A stretch of 64,000 nt of DNA from the NCBI GenBank assembly GCA_016936555.1, contig JAFGXR010000058.1:1-64000 (forward strand), given 5' to 3'. The first letter of the stretch is position 1, and each line of letters starts with the position of its first letter. Made by a program: the position numbers and the translations under genes. This document shows positions 9,330 to 18,038 of this stretch, piece by piece. This DNA is from Spirochaetales bacterium (GTDB lineage: Bacteria > Spirochaetota > Spirochaetia > DSM-2461). Below the pieces are notes generated by a model. The model was not told where the DNA came from, made no database searches, and worked only from the letters and a program-made list of their open reading frames with translations.

Positions 9330-9790
9330 GAATTCTGAAGTGGACAGCCGCGCTCTTCGTCATGTGGATCGCCATGACTCTGAGTCTTGATACAGAAGAA
9401 CTGATTGCCGGACTGGCTCTCTCCCTTATGATGGCGGTCATCAGCACGAAATATTTCGCCCCCCGGAGCAGAGGGATGATCAATCCCTTTAAGGCGTTAA
9501 AATACCTCGCCGTTCTGATGGTGAATCTCTATAAATCCAATGTGGATATCGCGCGGAGGGTTCTCGACCCGAAGCTGCCCATCAATCCGGGCATCGTAAA
9601 AATCTCCACAAAGCTGGAAAGCCCCTTCAGAAAGCTGATTCTGGCCAACAGCATAACCCTGACGCCGGGGACGGTGACTCTCGATGTGGACGGTCAGGAC
9701 CTCTACGTCCACTGGATCGATGTGGTTACTGATGATCCGGAAAAAGCAGGAGAGCTGATCAAAGGGGATTTTGAGAGGGTCTTGAGTTAA
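9326..9790 (+). CDS. MrpE/MnhE-like antiporter subunit (MbxA-like) at 3' end of operon
   Basis: ATGA overlap with previous gene; 'ANSITLTPGTVTLDVDGQDLYVHWIDV' is the MnhE signature. Confidence 0.9.
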   Translation: MRILKWTAALFVMWIAMTLSLDTEELIAGLALSLMMAVISTKYFAPRSRGMINPFKALKYLAVLMVNLYKSNVDIARRVLDPKLPINPGIVKISTKLESPFRKLILANSITLTPGTVTLDVDGQDLYVHWIDVVTDDPEKAGELIKGDFERVLS

Positions 9791-9802
9791 AGGAATGAAT
9801 AT

Positions 9803-9828
9803 CCGGCTTCCGGGAATCAGGAAGCCGG
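9803..9828 (+). terminator. Hairpin downstream of the Mbx-like operon
   Basis: CCGGCTTCC-GGGAATCA-GGAAGCCGG perfect 9 bp stem; no strong T-tract. Confidence 0.5.
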
Positions 9829-9876
9829 AAAACTCTTATATTGATAATCGGTTGAAATTGCAGTATCGTAAAAATC

Positions 9877-10278
9877 ATGAAGAGCGATAGCATTGCGGAT
9901 AAAATAAAATCCCTCGTTAAGAATAATGACAGATTCACACTTGTAGAGCTCTACGGTTCCGCAGCCACCGGAAGAATGAATGAACAAAGTGATATCGATA
10001 TTGCTGTTGGTTCCGATTCAGGATTGACGAATGATGATTGCCTTTCTCTATCACTGCAGCTTTCCGAGCTGTTTAACAGGGAAGTTTCGGTTATTAATCT
10101 GGAGAAAATGGAAGGTTTAATCCTTTCGGAAGTTTTGACCAAAGGCATAACTATCAAAAACAGTTCTCCTCTGTACAAGTCGCGCCACCTGATCCGTATG
10201 TACGAGTATAATGAAGATATTTTACCCTTTCAGCAATTGGCTTTCGAGAAAAAACGGCAGAGGTACCTCAATGGTTAA
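9877..10278 (+). CDS. mntA: MntA-type nucleotidyltransferase antitoxin
   Basis: GSX10DXD motif intact: 'GSAATGRMNEQSDID'; overlaps downstream HepT-like gene. Confidence 0.85.
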   Translation: MKSDSIADKIKSLVKNNDRFTLVELYGSAATGRMNEQSDIDIAVGSDSGLTNDDCLSLSLQLSELFNREVSVINLEKMEGLILSEVLTKGITIKNSSPLYKSRHLIRMYEYNEDILPFQQLAFEKKRQRYLNG

Positions 10279-10684
10279 CCCTCTGATATCCAGTAAAGTA
10301 GATTCCCTGATTCGGTGTCTGGAAAGAATCGAATCCAAGAAACCGGCTCAAATTGAAAATCTTATTGAAGATTACGACTTGCAGGATATTATTTCTGTAA
10401 ATCTCGAAAGAGCTATCCAAATTTCCGTTGATATCGCTGCGATCATCATTGCGGAAAAAGGATTGAAGACAGCTCAAACAATGAGCAGTGCCTTCAAGGC
10501 TCTTTCCGATAGTAAAATCATCCCCGAAGAGTTATCACTGAAATTACAGAAATCAGTGGGCTTCCGGAATATCTCTGTCCACGAATATTGTTCCATCGAC
10601 TGGGAAATAGTTTTTGATATAATTCACAATCATCTGGTGAACTTCAGGGATTTTATCAGAAGTGTTACACTCTCTTTAGATTAA
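10271..10684 (+). CDS. hepT: HepT-like (DUF86) ribonuclease toxin
   Basis: RX4HXY motif intact: 'RNISVHEY'; ATG at 10271 overlaps mntA by 8 nt. Confidence 0.85.
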   Translation: MVNPLISSKVDSLIRCLERIESKKPAQIENLIEDYDLQDIISVNLERAIQISVDIAAIIIAEKGLKTAQTMSSAFKALSDSKIIPEELSLKLQKSVGFRNISVHEYCSIDWEIVFDIIHNHLVNFRDFIRSVTLSLD

Positions 10685-10723
10685 TCTTGTTCTATTGATT
10701 CCATAAGCCTCAATCCGAAAGAT

Positions 10724-11641
10724 TTAATTATACTTCTTCTCCTTGTTTCTCTTATCCCGGATCTCATCGAGCAGCTCGAGTGTAATACGGGAAACCCCGC
10801 GATTTTCCGCATCTTCCAGAATCCCCTTCAAAGCTGTATTGAGAAATATCTTCGGAATCCTTTTGAGCCTGATGAAGCACTCTTCATCCCACTGCATCTG
10901 CTCATTCAATTTCAAAGCTGCAGCGCGGACCACATCCTCACCTACGCCTTTGTCTTTCGGAATCGGAAATCTGAGAGGTTTCCGGAAAGGGGAGATCCAG
11001 AATTCCGCATTATTCCTGAACCCGTAATCAACCGGAAAAGCCGGCATCTGCGAACTGCCTTCAATCAGAGCTTTTTTCCATTTGGATCTGAGAAGAATCT
11101 TATCGATTTTCAGAATAAAAATGGCCCCGTGTTCCGATGTTATCCCGTTAAACCGGTTATAGGGAGGATGATAGACGACACCATCGCCATCGGGCGGAAT
11201 TGTTTCAGAATCATCCCAGGTGCACTCAAAAACCTGTTCGGCTTCCGAAATGATCAGAGGAAATGATTCATCGACCTTTTCAACAGCCCGGAGCCCTTTC
11301 TGGAGATGAAAAATGGTTTCCCTCATTTTCTCGGAAGTCTCCTCCCCGGGAAAACCGAGCCGGACAATCTCTTTCAGGTACCTTTTTTTATCGGGCAGAA
11401 AATTGATAGCGCATTTCCTGTCCCGCAGAATATTCTGCGCCGTATTGCTCGAATTCCTCGCCCCCAGAAACATTCCGAAATAATCTTTTTCTGCAATATA
11501 ATAGGGAAAACAGAGGCTATAGGCCCCGAGGTTCGTTTCTCCCTCAGGACTCAAAGTGCTGATTAGAACCGTCGGCATGGGGAAAAACGAAGAGGTCTGA
11601 TAAAAATTGTTCAGTATTTCAATTTCTTCAAAGTGTGTCAT
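10724..11641 (-). CDS. Flavin reductase-like (FMN-binding split barrel) protein
   Basis: 'PMPTVLISTLSPEGETNLGAYSLCFPYYIAEKDYFGMFLGARNSSNTAQNI'; start set to internal Met 'MTHFEEIEIL'. Confidence 0.75.
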   Translation of the reverse strand: MTHFEEIEILNNFYQTSSFFPMPTVLISTLSPEGETNLGAYSLCFPYYIAEKDYFGMFLGARNSSNTAQNILRDRKCAINFLPDKKRYLKEIVRLGFPGEETSEKMRETIFHLQKGLRAVEKVDESFPLIISEAEQVFECTWDDSETIPPDGDGVVYHPPYNRFNGITSEHGAIFILKIDKILLRSKWKKALIEGSSQMPAFPVDYGFRNNAEFWISPFRKPLRFPIPKDKGVGEDVVRAAALKLNEQMQWDEECFIRLKRIPKIFLNTALKGILEDAENRGVSRITLELLDEIRDKRNKEKKYN

Positions 11642-11724
11642 ACTGAATATTGTAACAGTCCTGTTTGAAATTGAAAGAGTTATCTTCGCTGAAGACCTTT
11701 CGGGCAACCATAGGAGGATAAGAT

Positions 11725-12507
11725 ATGGAAAACCTCTACCTCTATTTTTCAGGAACGGGAAATACCAAATACGTTATAGGCAAATTTGCTGAACTCTACG
11801 AACGGGGAAATCATTACAGCATCCATTCGATCGAACACAGTGATATCGATTTTTCCCGCATCATCGGCGAAGCCGAAAACATCGTGCTGGCCTACCCCAT
11901 CCACGACAGCATGCTGCCCTTTATCGTTCAAGAATTCCTGGAGAGCCATATAGGGTCTTTCAAAGGAAAAAATCTCACGACAATCTGCACCCAGCTTTTA
12001 TTCAGCGGAGACGGAGGGGCTCTCCCCTTCTACATCCTGAAAAAATCCGGCGTTAAGCATCTCCACAGCATTCATATCAATATGCCGAGCAACCTGACCG
12101 ATGTTAATATCTTTTTCAACAAACCGCTTGCCGAAACAGCCCGATCATATGTCAAAGCTGATCGAAAAATCGCTTTAGCCGTTGATACGATCAGGTGCGG
12201 GGGAATATGCAGGGACGGAAGAAAATGGTTTTCCCGTTTTTCCGGATTTATTCTTCAGCGGGCCTGGGGCAAAGCCATGATGGTGAAGCTCAGAAACTCT
12301 GTGAAAATCAGCAGCGATTGCATCTTATGCCAGAAATGCGTTCAGATCTGTCCTGTGAAAAACCTGGAGATCAGAGAAAACAGAGTCGGACAGCAGGGCC
12401 GATGTACTCTTTGCTACCGCTGCGTCAACGAATGTCCCGTCCGGGCTATTTCCATCTTTATGAAAAGCAAACCGAAAATCCAGTACTCGAGAAAAGACTA
12501 TAACTGA
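11725..12507 (+). CDS. EFR1-type flavodoxin-ferredoxin fusion
   Basis: N-terminal 'LYFSGTGNTKYV' flavodoxin P-loop; C-terminal 'CILCQKCVQICPVKNL' and 'CTLCYRCVNECPVRAI' clusters. Confidence 0.85.
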   Translation: MENLYLYFSGTGNTKYVIGKFAELYERGNHYSIHSIEHSDIDFSRIIGEAENIVLAYPIHDSMLPFIVQEFLESHIGSFKGKNLTTICTQLLFSGDGGALPFYILKKSGVKHLHSIHINMPSNLTDVNIFFNKPLAETARSYVKADRKIALAVDTIRCGGICRDGRKWFSRFSGFILQRAWGKAMMVKLRNSVKISSDCILCQKCVQICPVKNLEIRENRVGQQGRCTLCYRCVNECPVRAISIFMKSKPKIQYSRKDYN

Positions 12508-12639
12508 ACCATGAGCTCGATCTCCTGGCTCGATGGACAGCGGACTTCGCCGCCATGACCAATCGGAGGGATTTGGAAAGCCACGCCCTCCGGTATCGGG
12601 AGGACGCGGTATGGATAGGGGGAGAACTCGTGAACGATT

Positions 12640-13227
12640 CTAGGAATCTCGCCTTTCAAGCTCGGCCATAAGATCGTGAAACTCCACGCCGGCCGCTTCA
12701 AGCAGCACGAGGAGATGATAAATCAGATCCGCCGATTCATACACGATATCTTCTCTGGAGACAGCCAGAATCAATTCAATGGCTTCCTCCCCTACCTTTT
12801 TGCGGATCTTCTCAAGACCTTTCTCGAAGAGATGTGTCGTGTAGGAGCCTGAAGGCATCTCCTTTTTCCGCCGGGCTATAGTCTCCGCCAGACGGTAGAG
12901 GATTCTTGACTCGCTTTCCTTCTCCGCATTCAAAGCCGTGTTTTCGTGAAGCTCCGGATCTACATCCTCTCCCGAAAGCTCACAGGCGACATCGGAACTC
13001 CCGGCTGGCAGCTCGGCGGCAAAGAACCCCTTTTCCTCTTTCAGAGAGAGATAAACCGGATCCCCCTCCCAGGGGAGAATACGTCCCGTCTCGGGGTGGA
13101 CAATCCAGAGAATTTTCGTCTCGACACTCTTGGAAAAGGCCTTCCGGTTCATAAGCGCGCCCGATGTCACACCGCCTTCAATATTTACGACAACAGGTAA
13201 TACCGTTCCATCTGCCATATTCATCAA
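12640..13227 (-). CDS. hisE: Phosphoribosyl-ATP pyrophosphohydrolase (HisE) with degenerate HisI-like N-terminus
   Basis: C-terminal 'GSYTTHLFEKGLEKIRKKVGEEAIELILAV...ESADLIYHLLVLLEAAGV' is HisE/MazG-like; N-terminus 'GALMNRKAFSKSVETKILWIVHPETGRILPWEGDPV' resembles HisI without its metal ligands. Confidence 0.75.
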   Translation of the reverse strand: MMNMADGTVLPVVVNIEGGVTSGALMNRKAFSKSVETKILWIVHPETGRILPWEGDPVYLSLKEEKGFFAAELPAGSSDVACELSGEDVDPELHENTALNAEKESESRILYRLAETIARRKKEMPSGSYTTHLFEKGLEKIRKKVGEEAIELILAVSREDIVYESADLIYHLLVLLEAAGVEFHDLMAELERRDS

Positions 13228-13238
13228 CTCCTCAATTA

Positions 13239-14234
13239 TCAGTTTTTAACTATCCACCGGATCACTTTCGAGGCAAAGAAGGGAATAACCTCCCCGTAAG
13301 CCTCCGGGACAATCCAGCTTTCTTCAGCCAGTTCAATTCTCTCCTCATTAAGAGGCATTCCGTAAAATTCCGCTCCGAACCGCGAGACAAAATCCTCAAG
13401 CATAGGGAGTTTGCCGCAGCCATCAAAAAATTCCGCCAGCAGCGCCAGCGAGACCGGGGCCGAGTAGGAGCCCGCCGCCCCCTCCTGTTTTTTTGCGGCG
13501 CTATGAGGTGCACTGTCCGAACCGAAAAAGAATTTTCTGTTACCTTCCAGCACGACTTTCTGAATAGCCTTTCTGTCTTCCGGTCCTTTCAGAACGGGTT
13601 TGCAGAAATTGTGGGGATTCAGGGCACCTCCGATCACATCGTCCAGGGTCAGCAGAAGATGATGCACCGTAATGGTTCCGGCCAGATTATCGGGACCCTC
13701 AGCGACCGCCTGAATCCCCTCGGCGCTGGAGAGGTGTTCAAAAACGACCTTCAGACCGGGAAATTTCCGGCAGATTTCCAGAATTTCGGGAATATAGGCT
13801 TTCTCCCTGTCCAGAGAATAAACCGAAGGATCCTCCCCGTGTATGCTCAGAACCAGCTGTTCCTCTTCCATCACTTTCAATAGACCGGCAATATCTCTCC
13901 AATCGGTTATTCCGTCAGTCGAATTTGTCGTCGCTCCGGCGGGATAGAGCTTTCCCGCTATAGCACCGGCTTTTTTAAGCGCCCGCACATCGCTCTCCTT
14001 CATGTTCTTCAGAAGCTTGAATGTCATAAGCGGATTAAAGCCGGGATCGATCTCAACAATCTGCCTGCGGTATTCCTCCAGAGTCGAAGCGGAATCAATA
14101 GGCGGAATGGTATTGGGCATGACAACAGCCCTGGAAAAATAGGCGGAACAGTGGGGAACCGTCATTTTCAGCAGTTCACCCTGTCTCAAATGGATATGGA
14201 AATCATCGGGTTTTCGTATTTCAATTCTCTTCAT
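13239..14234 (-). CDS. pyrC: Dihydroorotase
   Basis: 'DDFHIHLRQGELL', 'AGAIAGKLYPAGATTNS', 'FFFGSDSAPHS' (metal ligands and carboxylated Lys). Confidence 0.93.
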   Translation of the reverse strand: MKRIEIRKPDDFHIHLRQGELLKMTVPHCSAYFSRAVVMPNTIPPIDSASTLEEYRRQIVEIDPGFNPLMTFKLLKNMKESDVRALKKAGAIAGKLYPAGATTNSTDGITDWRDIAGLLKVMEEEQLVLSIHGEDPSVYSLDREKAYIPEILEICRKFPGLKVVFEHLSSAEGIQAVAEGPDNLAGTITVHHLLLTLDDVIGGALNPHNFCKPVLKGPEDRKAIQKVVLEGNRKFFFGSDSAPHSAAKKQEGAAGSYSAPVSLALLAEFFDGCGKLPMLEDFVSRFGAEFYGMPLNEERIELAEESWIVPEAYGEVIPFFASKVIRWIVKN

Positions 14235-15213
14235 CTTTATAACTCCAGATCGTTTCGCCTTTCAGGTTGATATAACGGGCGTATCCGTCTTCAATGACGA
14301 GAGCCAGGCCGAACCGGAAATCATCAGCATAATCGTAATGGGGTTCAATAACGGATTCGCCTTCCTTGTTGATAAAGCCGAGCTTGTCCTCTTTTCCCAG
14401 GCGCACTCTGGCCAGCCCGTCGGAAAAATCCCCGGCAAAACTGTATTGCGGCTCGATCCGGACTTCTCCCTTCTTATCAATATATCCGCCTCTGCCCTCG
14501 GACACGATAAGAGCCAGGCCCTCGGAAAAATCTTTTGAATAGAGGAACTGCGGCTCAATGATGTATTCGTTTTTCTTATTGATATAGCCCCCTTTGTCAT
14601 CGGAAACGACAAGAGCCAGACCTTCGGAAAAATCTCCGGCAAAATCATATTGCGGAACGATAACTTCTTCCCCTTTATTATTTATAAAACCGACCTTCCC
14701 GTCCCGGCTGATCCGGGCCATACCTTCATTGAAAGCCGTAGCGCTTTTCCAGTCGCCGCCGAAAAGTTTTTCATTTTTTTTATTGATATAAAAGTGATCG
14801 TCTCCCGTAACGACCGAAGCAGCGTTTTCCTGAAAATCCCCCGCTCTGTCATAGATAAAGGGAATGACGATTTCCCCTTTCCGGTTGATATAACCGCATT
14901 TGCCATCGCTCACCACCATGGCCAGACCTTCGCTGAAGGATGAAGCTTTATCATAGATAAAAGGAATAAGGATCTCATCCTGATCATTGATGAATCCCCC
15001 TTTCCCTTCATTTACAGCCAGAGAAAGACCCTCGGAAAAACTCAATGCCATTTCATAACGGGGTTCTATAACGACTTCCCCTTTCCGGTTGATAAACCCG
15101 GTTCTCCCTTTGACTGTCACGGGAAACAATCCGCTGTTCCCTTTACTGCAGCTTCCCGCTAAAATCAGAATGAACAGGGATAGAAAAATAACACCGGCAA
15201 TTCTACAGGTCAT
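14221..15213 (-). CDS. WG (KWG)-repeat lipoprotein
   Basis: Lipobox 'LAGSC' and repeated 'GYINKKGE..I.P.YD.A.DFSEGLA.V' units throughout. Confidence 0.88.
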   Translation of the reverse strand: MTCRIAGVIFLSLFILILAGSCSKGNSGLFPVTVKGRTGFINRKGEVVIEPRYEMALSFSEGLSLAVNEGKGGFINDQDEILIPFIYDKASSFSEGLAMVVSDGKCGYINRKGEIVIPFIYDRAGDFQENAASVVTGDDHFYINKKNEKLFGGDWKSATAFNEGMARISRDGKVGFINNKGEEVIVPQYDFAGDFSEGLALVVSDDKGGYINKKNEYIIEPQFLYSKDFSEGLALIVSEGRGGYIDKKGEVRIEPQYSFAGDFSDGLARVRLGKEDKLGFINKEGESVIEPHYDYADDFRFGLALVIEDGYARYINLKGETIWSYKDEEN

Positions 15214-15298
15214 TAATACACCTCATTTTTTAATTGATTCAATATGCCGGTAATTATATCTTTATCTCGATCGAACTTTAATACGCTGAGGAGTAAAA

Positions 15299-15484
15299 AT
15301 GACAAAAGAGGAGAATATCGATTACCTGACTTTGAGGGCCGAAGAGTGCCGTCTCCCCGAAGACCAGGTTCTGAAAATACGTACAGCACTGGCAGAAGTA
15401 TCTGAAAAGGATTACGAAAAACTGAAAAGGATTTCCGAACCGGAGTTCCGCTCCTGGTGCAAAGAGGCAAGTAACCGTCCCTGA
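15299..15484 (+). CDS. Small hypothetical protein (61 aa)
   Basis: ATG after 'TGAGGAGTAAAA'; no family recognised. Confidence 0.5.
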   Translation: MTKEENIDYLTLRAEECRLPEDQVLKIRTALAEVSEKDYEKLKRISEPEFRSWCKEASNRP

Positions 15485-15540
15485 ATTAATTTGCAGATAA
15501 ATCCCGCGCATGATAAAATTCATATAGTACAGGAGGTCTT

Positions 15541-15879
15541 ATGGAAAATGTAAATCTTTTGGATCAGAAAGAAAAAATTTTCTTCGCCGGCTGCCTGAAA
15601 AGTCTTCTTCTGACCGATGGAAAAATTGAAGAGGACGAAATCACCGATCTTCAGGAACTGACGGAAAAACTCTATTTTGACTCCTTTGAATCCTACCTCG
15701 AAACTTTTGAAGAAAGAGTGAAGACAATCGAAACGTTCTGGGAAATGGCGGAGAAAATTACGGACAATGAGGTTCAGGATCTCATTATCACTTCACTGCA
15801 TGAAATTATGCTGAAAGACCATATTCCCGACACACAGAACGGCAAGCTCATCCAGGAGCTTGAACACATGTGGGCATGA
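15541..15879 (+). CDS. Small TerB-like helical protein
   Basis: AGGAGG SD; 'LLLTDGKIEEDEITDLQELTEKL' resembles TerB-fold proteins. Confidence 0.5.
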   Translation: MENVNLLDQKEKIFFAGCLKSLLLTDGKIEEDEITDLQELTEKLYFDSFESYLETFEERVKTIETFWEMAEKITDNEVQDLIITSLHEIMLKDHIPDTQNGKLIQELEHMWA

Positions 15880-16003
15880 AAGGAAAACTTCGCAAAGGAT
15901 AAAGAAATCTCACTTTTGTGCAACCGTTTGCATATATTCCATTGTTTTTGGTCATTGATAAATGATACACTTTGGAACAATATAAAAGAGAAAGAGGATA
16001 ACC

Positions 16004-17965
16004 ATGAAGTTTCCCCCTGTAGATCATAAAATGACCGGCGTTGTCGTTCCTGTTTTTTCACTTAGGAGCTCAAAGAGCTGCGGTATCGGAGAATTCGCCG
16101 ACCTGGCCCTTCTGGGAGAGTGGTGCCGGCAGATCAATCTGGATCTGATTCAGATTCTTCCCGTTAATGACACGGGATATCAGGAATCACCTTACAGCGC
16201 CTTAAGTGCATTCGCCCTTCATCCTATTTTTATCCGTCTCGAGGATATTCCCGAGGCAAAGACTTTCAAAAAAGATATCGATTTTCTCAGGAAGGAATTT
16301 GAACCTGATAAAAGAGTCAATTTTTCAGCTGTTCTTACGGGAAAACTTGAAATACTGAGAAAAATCTTTGAAAAGAACAGAAAGACAATCGGTGAAGATA
16401 AGAATATAACAGCTTGGATGAAAGAGAATCCCTGGGTGAAAAATTACGCCGTATTTTCCACGGTCCGCCGGAATAATCTCATGGCATCCTGGAAGGAGTG
16501 GAAAAACTTCCGCAACCCCACGTCAAAAGATCTGGAAAAACTCTGGACCAAGTACGAAGAGGAGAATTTCTTCTATGTCTGGGTTCAGTTTCACCTGGAA
16601 AAACAGCTTAAAAGCGTTGCTGCAGCTCTGGACTCCATGGGCATCAGCCTTAAAGGAGATATTCCGATCCTGATGAACGAAGACAGCTGTGATGTCTGGG
16701 CCGACAGAAACTTCTTCGATCTCAGTCTGTCCGCCGGAGCCCCGCCGGATATGTTCTCAACCGACGGCCAGAACTGGGGATTCCCCGTTTACAACTGGAA
16801 CAATCTTAAAAAGGACGATTACAGCTGGTGGAGGAAGCGCCTTAAACAGGCCGCCAAATTTTACCATGCCTACCGGATTGACCATGTCCTCGGATTTTTC
16901 AGAATCTGGAATATTCCCTATCATATGGTGACGGGCAGCCTGGGCTATTTCAACCCATCAGCATATATAACCAGAACAGATCTTGAAAATATCGGATTCG
17001 ATAAGGGAAGGATCACCTGGCTTTCCAAACCTCATGTATACGAGCATGAATTGCGCGATCGTCTGGGAGCGGAAACCGAATCAGTCATTAATCTCTGCTT
17101 CGAAAGAATCGGCAATGAAAACCTGTTCCTTTTCAATGACTCCTTTTCTTCAGAAAAAGTTCTCTACCGTTCCGATTTATCGGATAAGGCCAAATCGGTT
17201 CTCAGCGAAATGCTAAAAAATGTCACGTTGATCCAGGTGGACGAAGACAACTTCAGTTTATCCTGGTCTTTCCGGGGAACGAGGGGGTTCGAGAGCCTCA
17301 ATGAATGGGAAAAGGAAAAAATGGAGACTTTATCAGCCCGCTGCGGTTCCGAAGCGGAAAAGATATGGGAGGAAAACGCCCTCAATCTGCTCTCGTTCAT
17401 GAAGAATACAACCGATATGCTCGTCTGTGCCGAAGACCTGGGCGCCGTGCCGGACTGCGTCCCCTCTGTTCTCCGCAAACTGGGCATTCTGGGGCTGAAA
17501 GTCCTACGCTGGGCGAGAGAGTGGGGAGAACCGGGAGATCCCTACACGAAAGTGAAAGAATATCCCGAACTGTCGGTTTGTACCCCGGCAGTTCACGATT
17601 CGACGACACTGAGACAATGGTGGTATGAGGAGCAGGATAAAGCAGCTCTGGCCCGCGGTCTCGATGTGAAGGAAATCCCATACGAAGATCCGACTGAAGA
17701 AGCCGTCCGCTTTTTCCTGGAGTCGCTTTTTAGAAGCCGATCGGCGATCTGTATGGTACAGCTCCAGGACTTTTTCGCTCTCGACAGCGGGATCTGCGAC
17801 AGCGATATCCATTTCGAGAGAATCAATATCCCCGGTACCGTTCAGGATATCAACTGGTCCTACAGAATGAATCCGACCGTTGAGGAACTGATGAAAGCTG
17901 AAAAACTGAAAGAAAGCATCAGTTCTCTGGTTGAAATCAGAAAAAGCCAGAAAATATCTCTGTAA
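16004..17965 (+). CDS. malQ: 4-alpha-glucanotransferase
   Basis: 'GIGEFADLALLGEWCRQINLDLIQILPVNDTG', 'YRIDHVLGFFRIWNIP', 'AEDLGAVPDCVPSVLRKLGILGLKVLRW'. Confidence 0.93.
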   Translation: MKFPPVDHKMTGVVVPVFSLRSSKSCGIGEFADLALLGEWCRQINLDLIQILPVNDTGYQESPYSALSAFALHPIFIRLEDIPEAKTFKKDIDFLRKEFEPDKRVNFSAVLTGKLEILRKIFEKNRKTIGEDKNITAWMKENPWVKNYAVFSTVRRNNLMASWKEWKNFRNPTSKDLEKLWTKYEEENFFYVWVQFHLEKQLKSVAAALDSMGISLKGDIPILMNEDSCDVWADRNFFDLSLSAGAPPDMFSTDGQNWGFPVYNWNNLKKDDYSWWRKRLKQAAKFYHAYRIDHVLGFFRIWNIPYHMVTGSLGYFNPSAYITRTDLENIGFDKGRITWLSKPHVYEHELRDRLGAETESVINLCFERIGNENLFLFNDSFSSEKVLYRSDLSDKAKSVLSEMLKNVTLIQVDEDNFSLSWSFRGTRGFESLNEWEKEKMETLSARCGSEAEKIWEENALNLLSFMKNTTDMLVCAEDLGAVPDCVPSVLRKLGILGLKVLRWAREWGEPGDPYTKVKEYPELSVCTPAVHDSTTLRQWWYEEQDKAALARGLDVKEIPYEDPTEEAVRFFLESLFRSRSAICMVQLQDFFALDSGICDSDIHFERINIPGTVQDINWSYRMNPTVEELMKAEKLKESISSLVEIRKSQKISL

Positions 17966-17974
17966 TTAAAAATT

Positions 17975-17998
17975 GCCGGCTTAATGCCGGCTTTTCCT
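17975..17998 (+). terminator. Intrinsic terminator after malQ
   Basis: GCCGGC-TTAAT-GCCGGC followed by TTTTCCTTT. Confidence 0.75.
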
Positions 17999-18038
17999 TT
18001 ATAATTAGAACAAAGACAGATTTCGGGAGAAACATTAT

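Noticed and set aside
13164-13883. 239-aa + strand ORF
   Set aside because: Antisense to hisE and pyrC, both strongly supported on the - strand.
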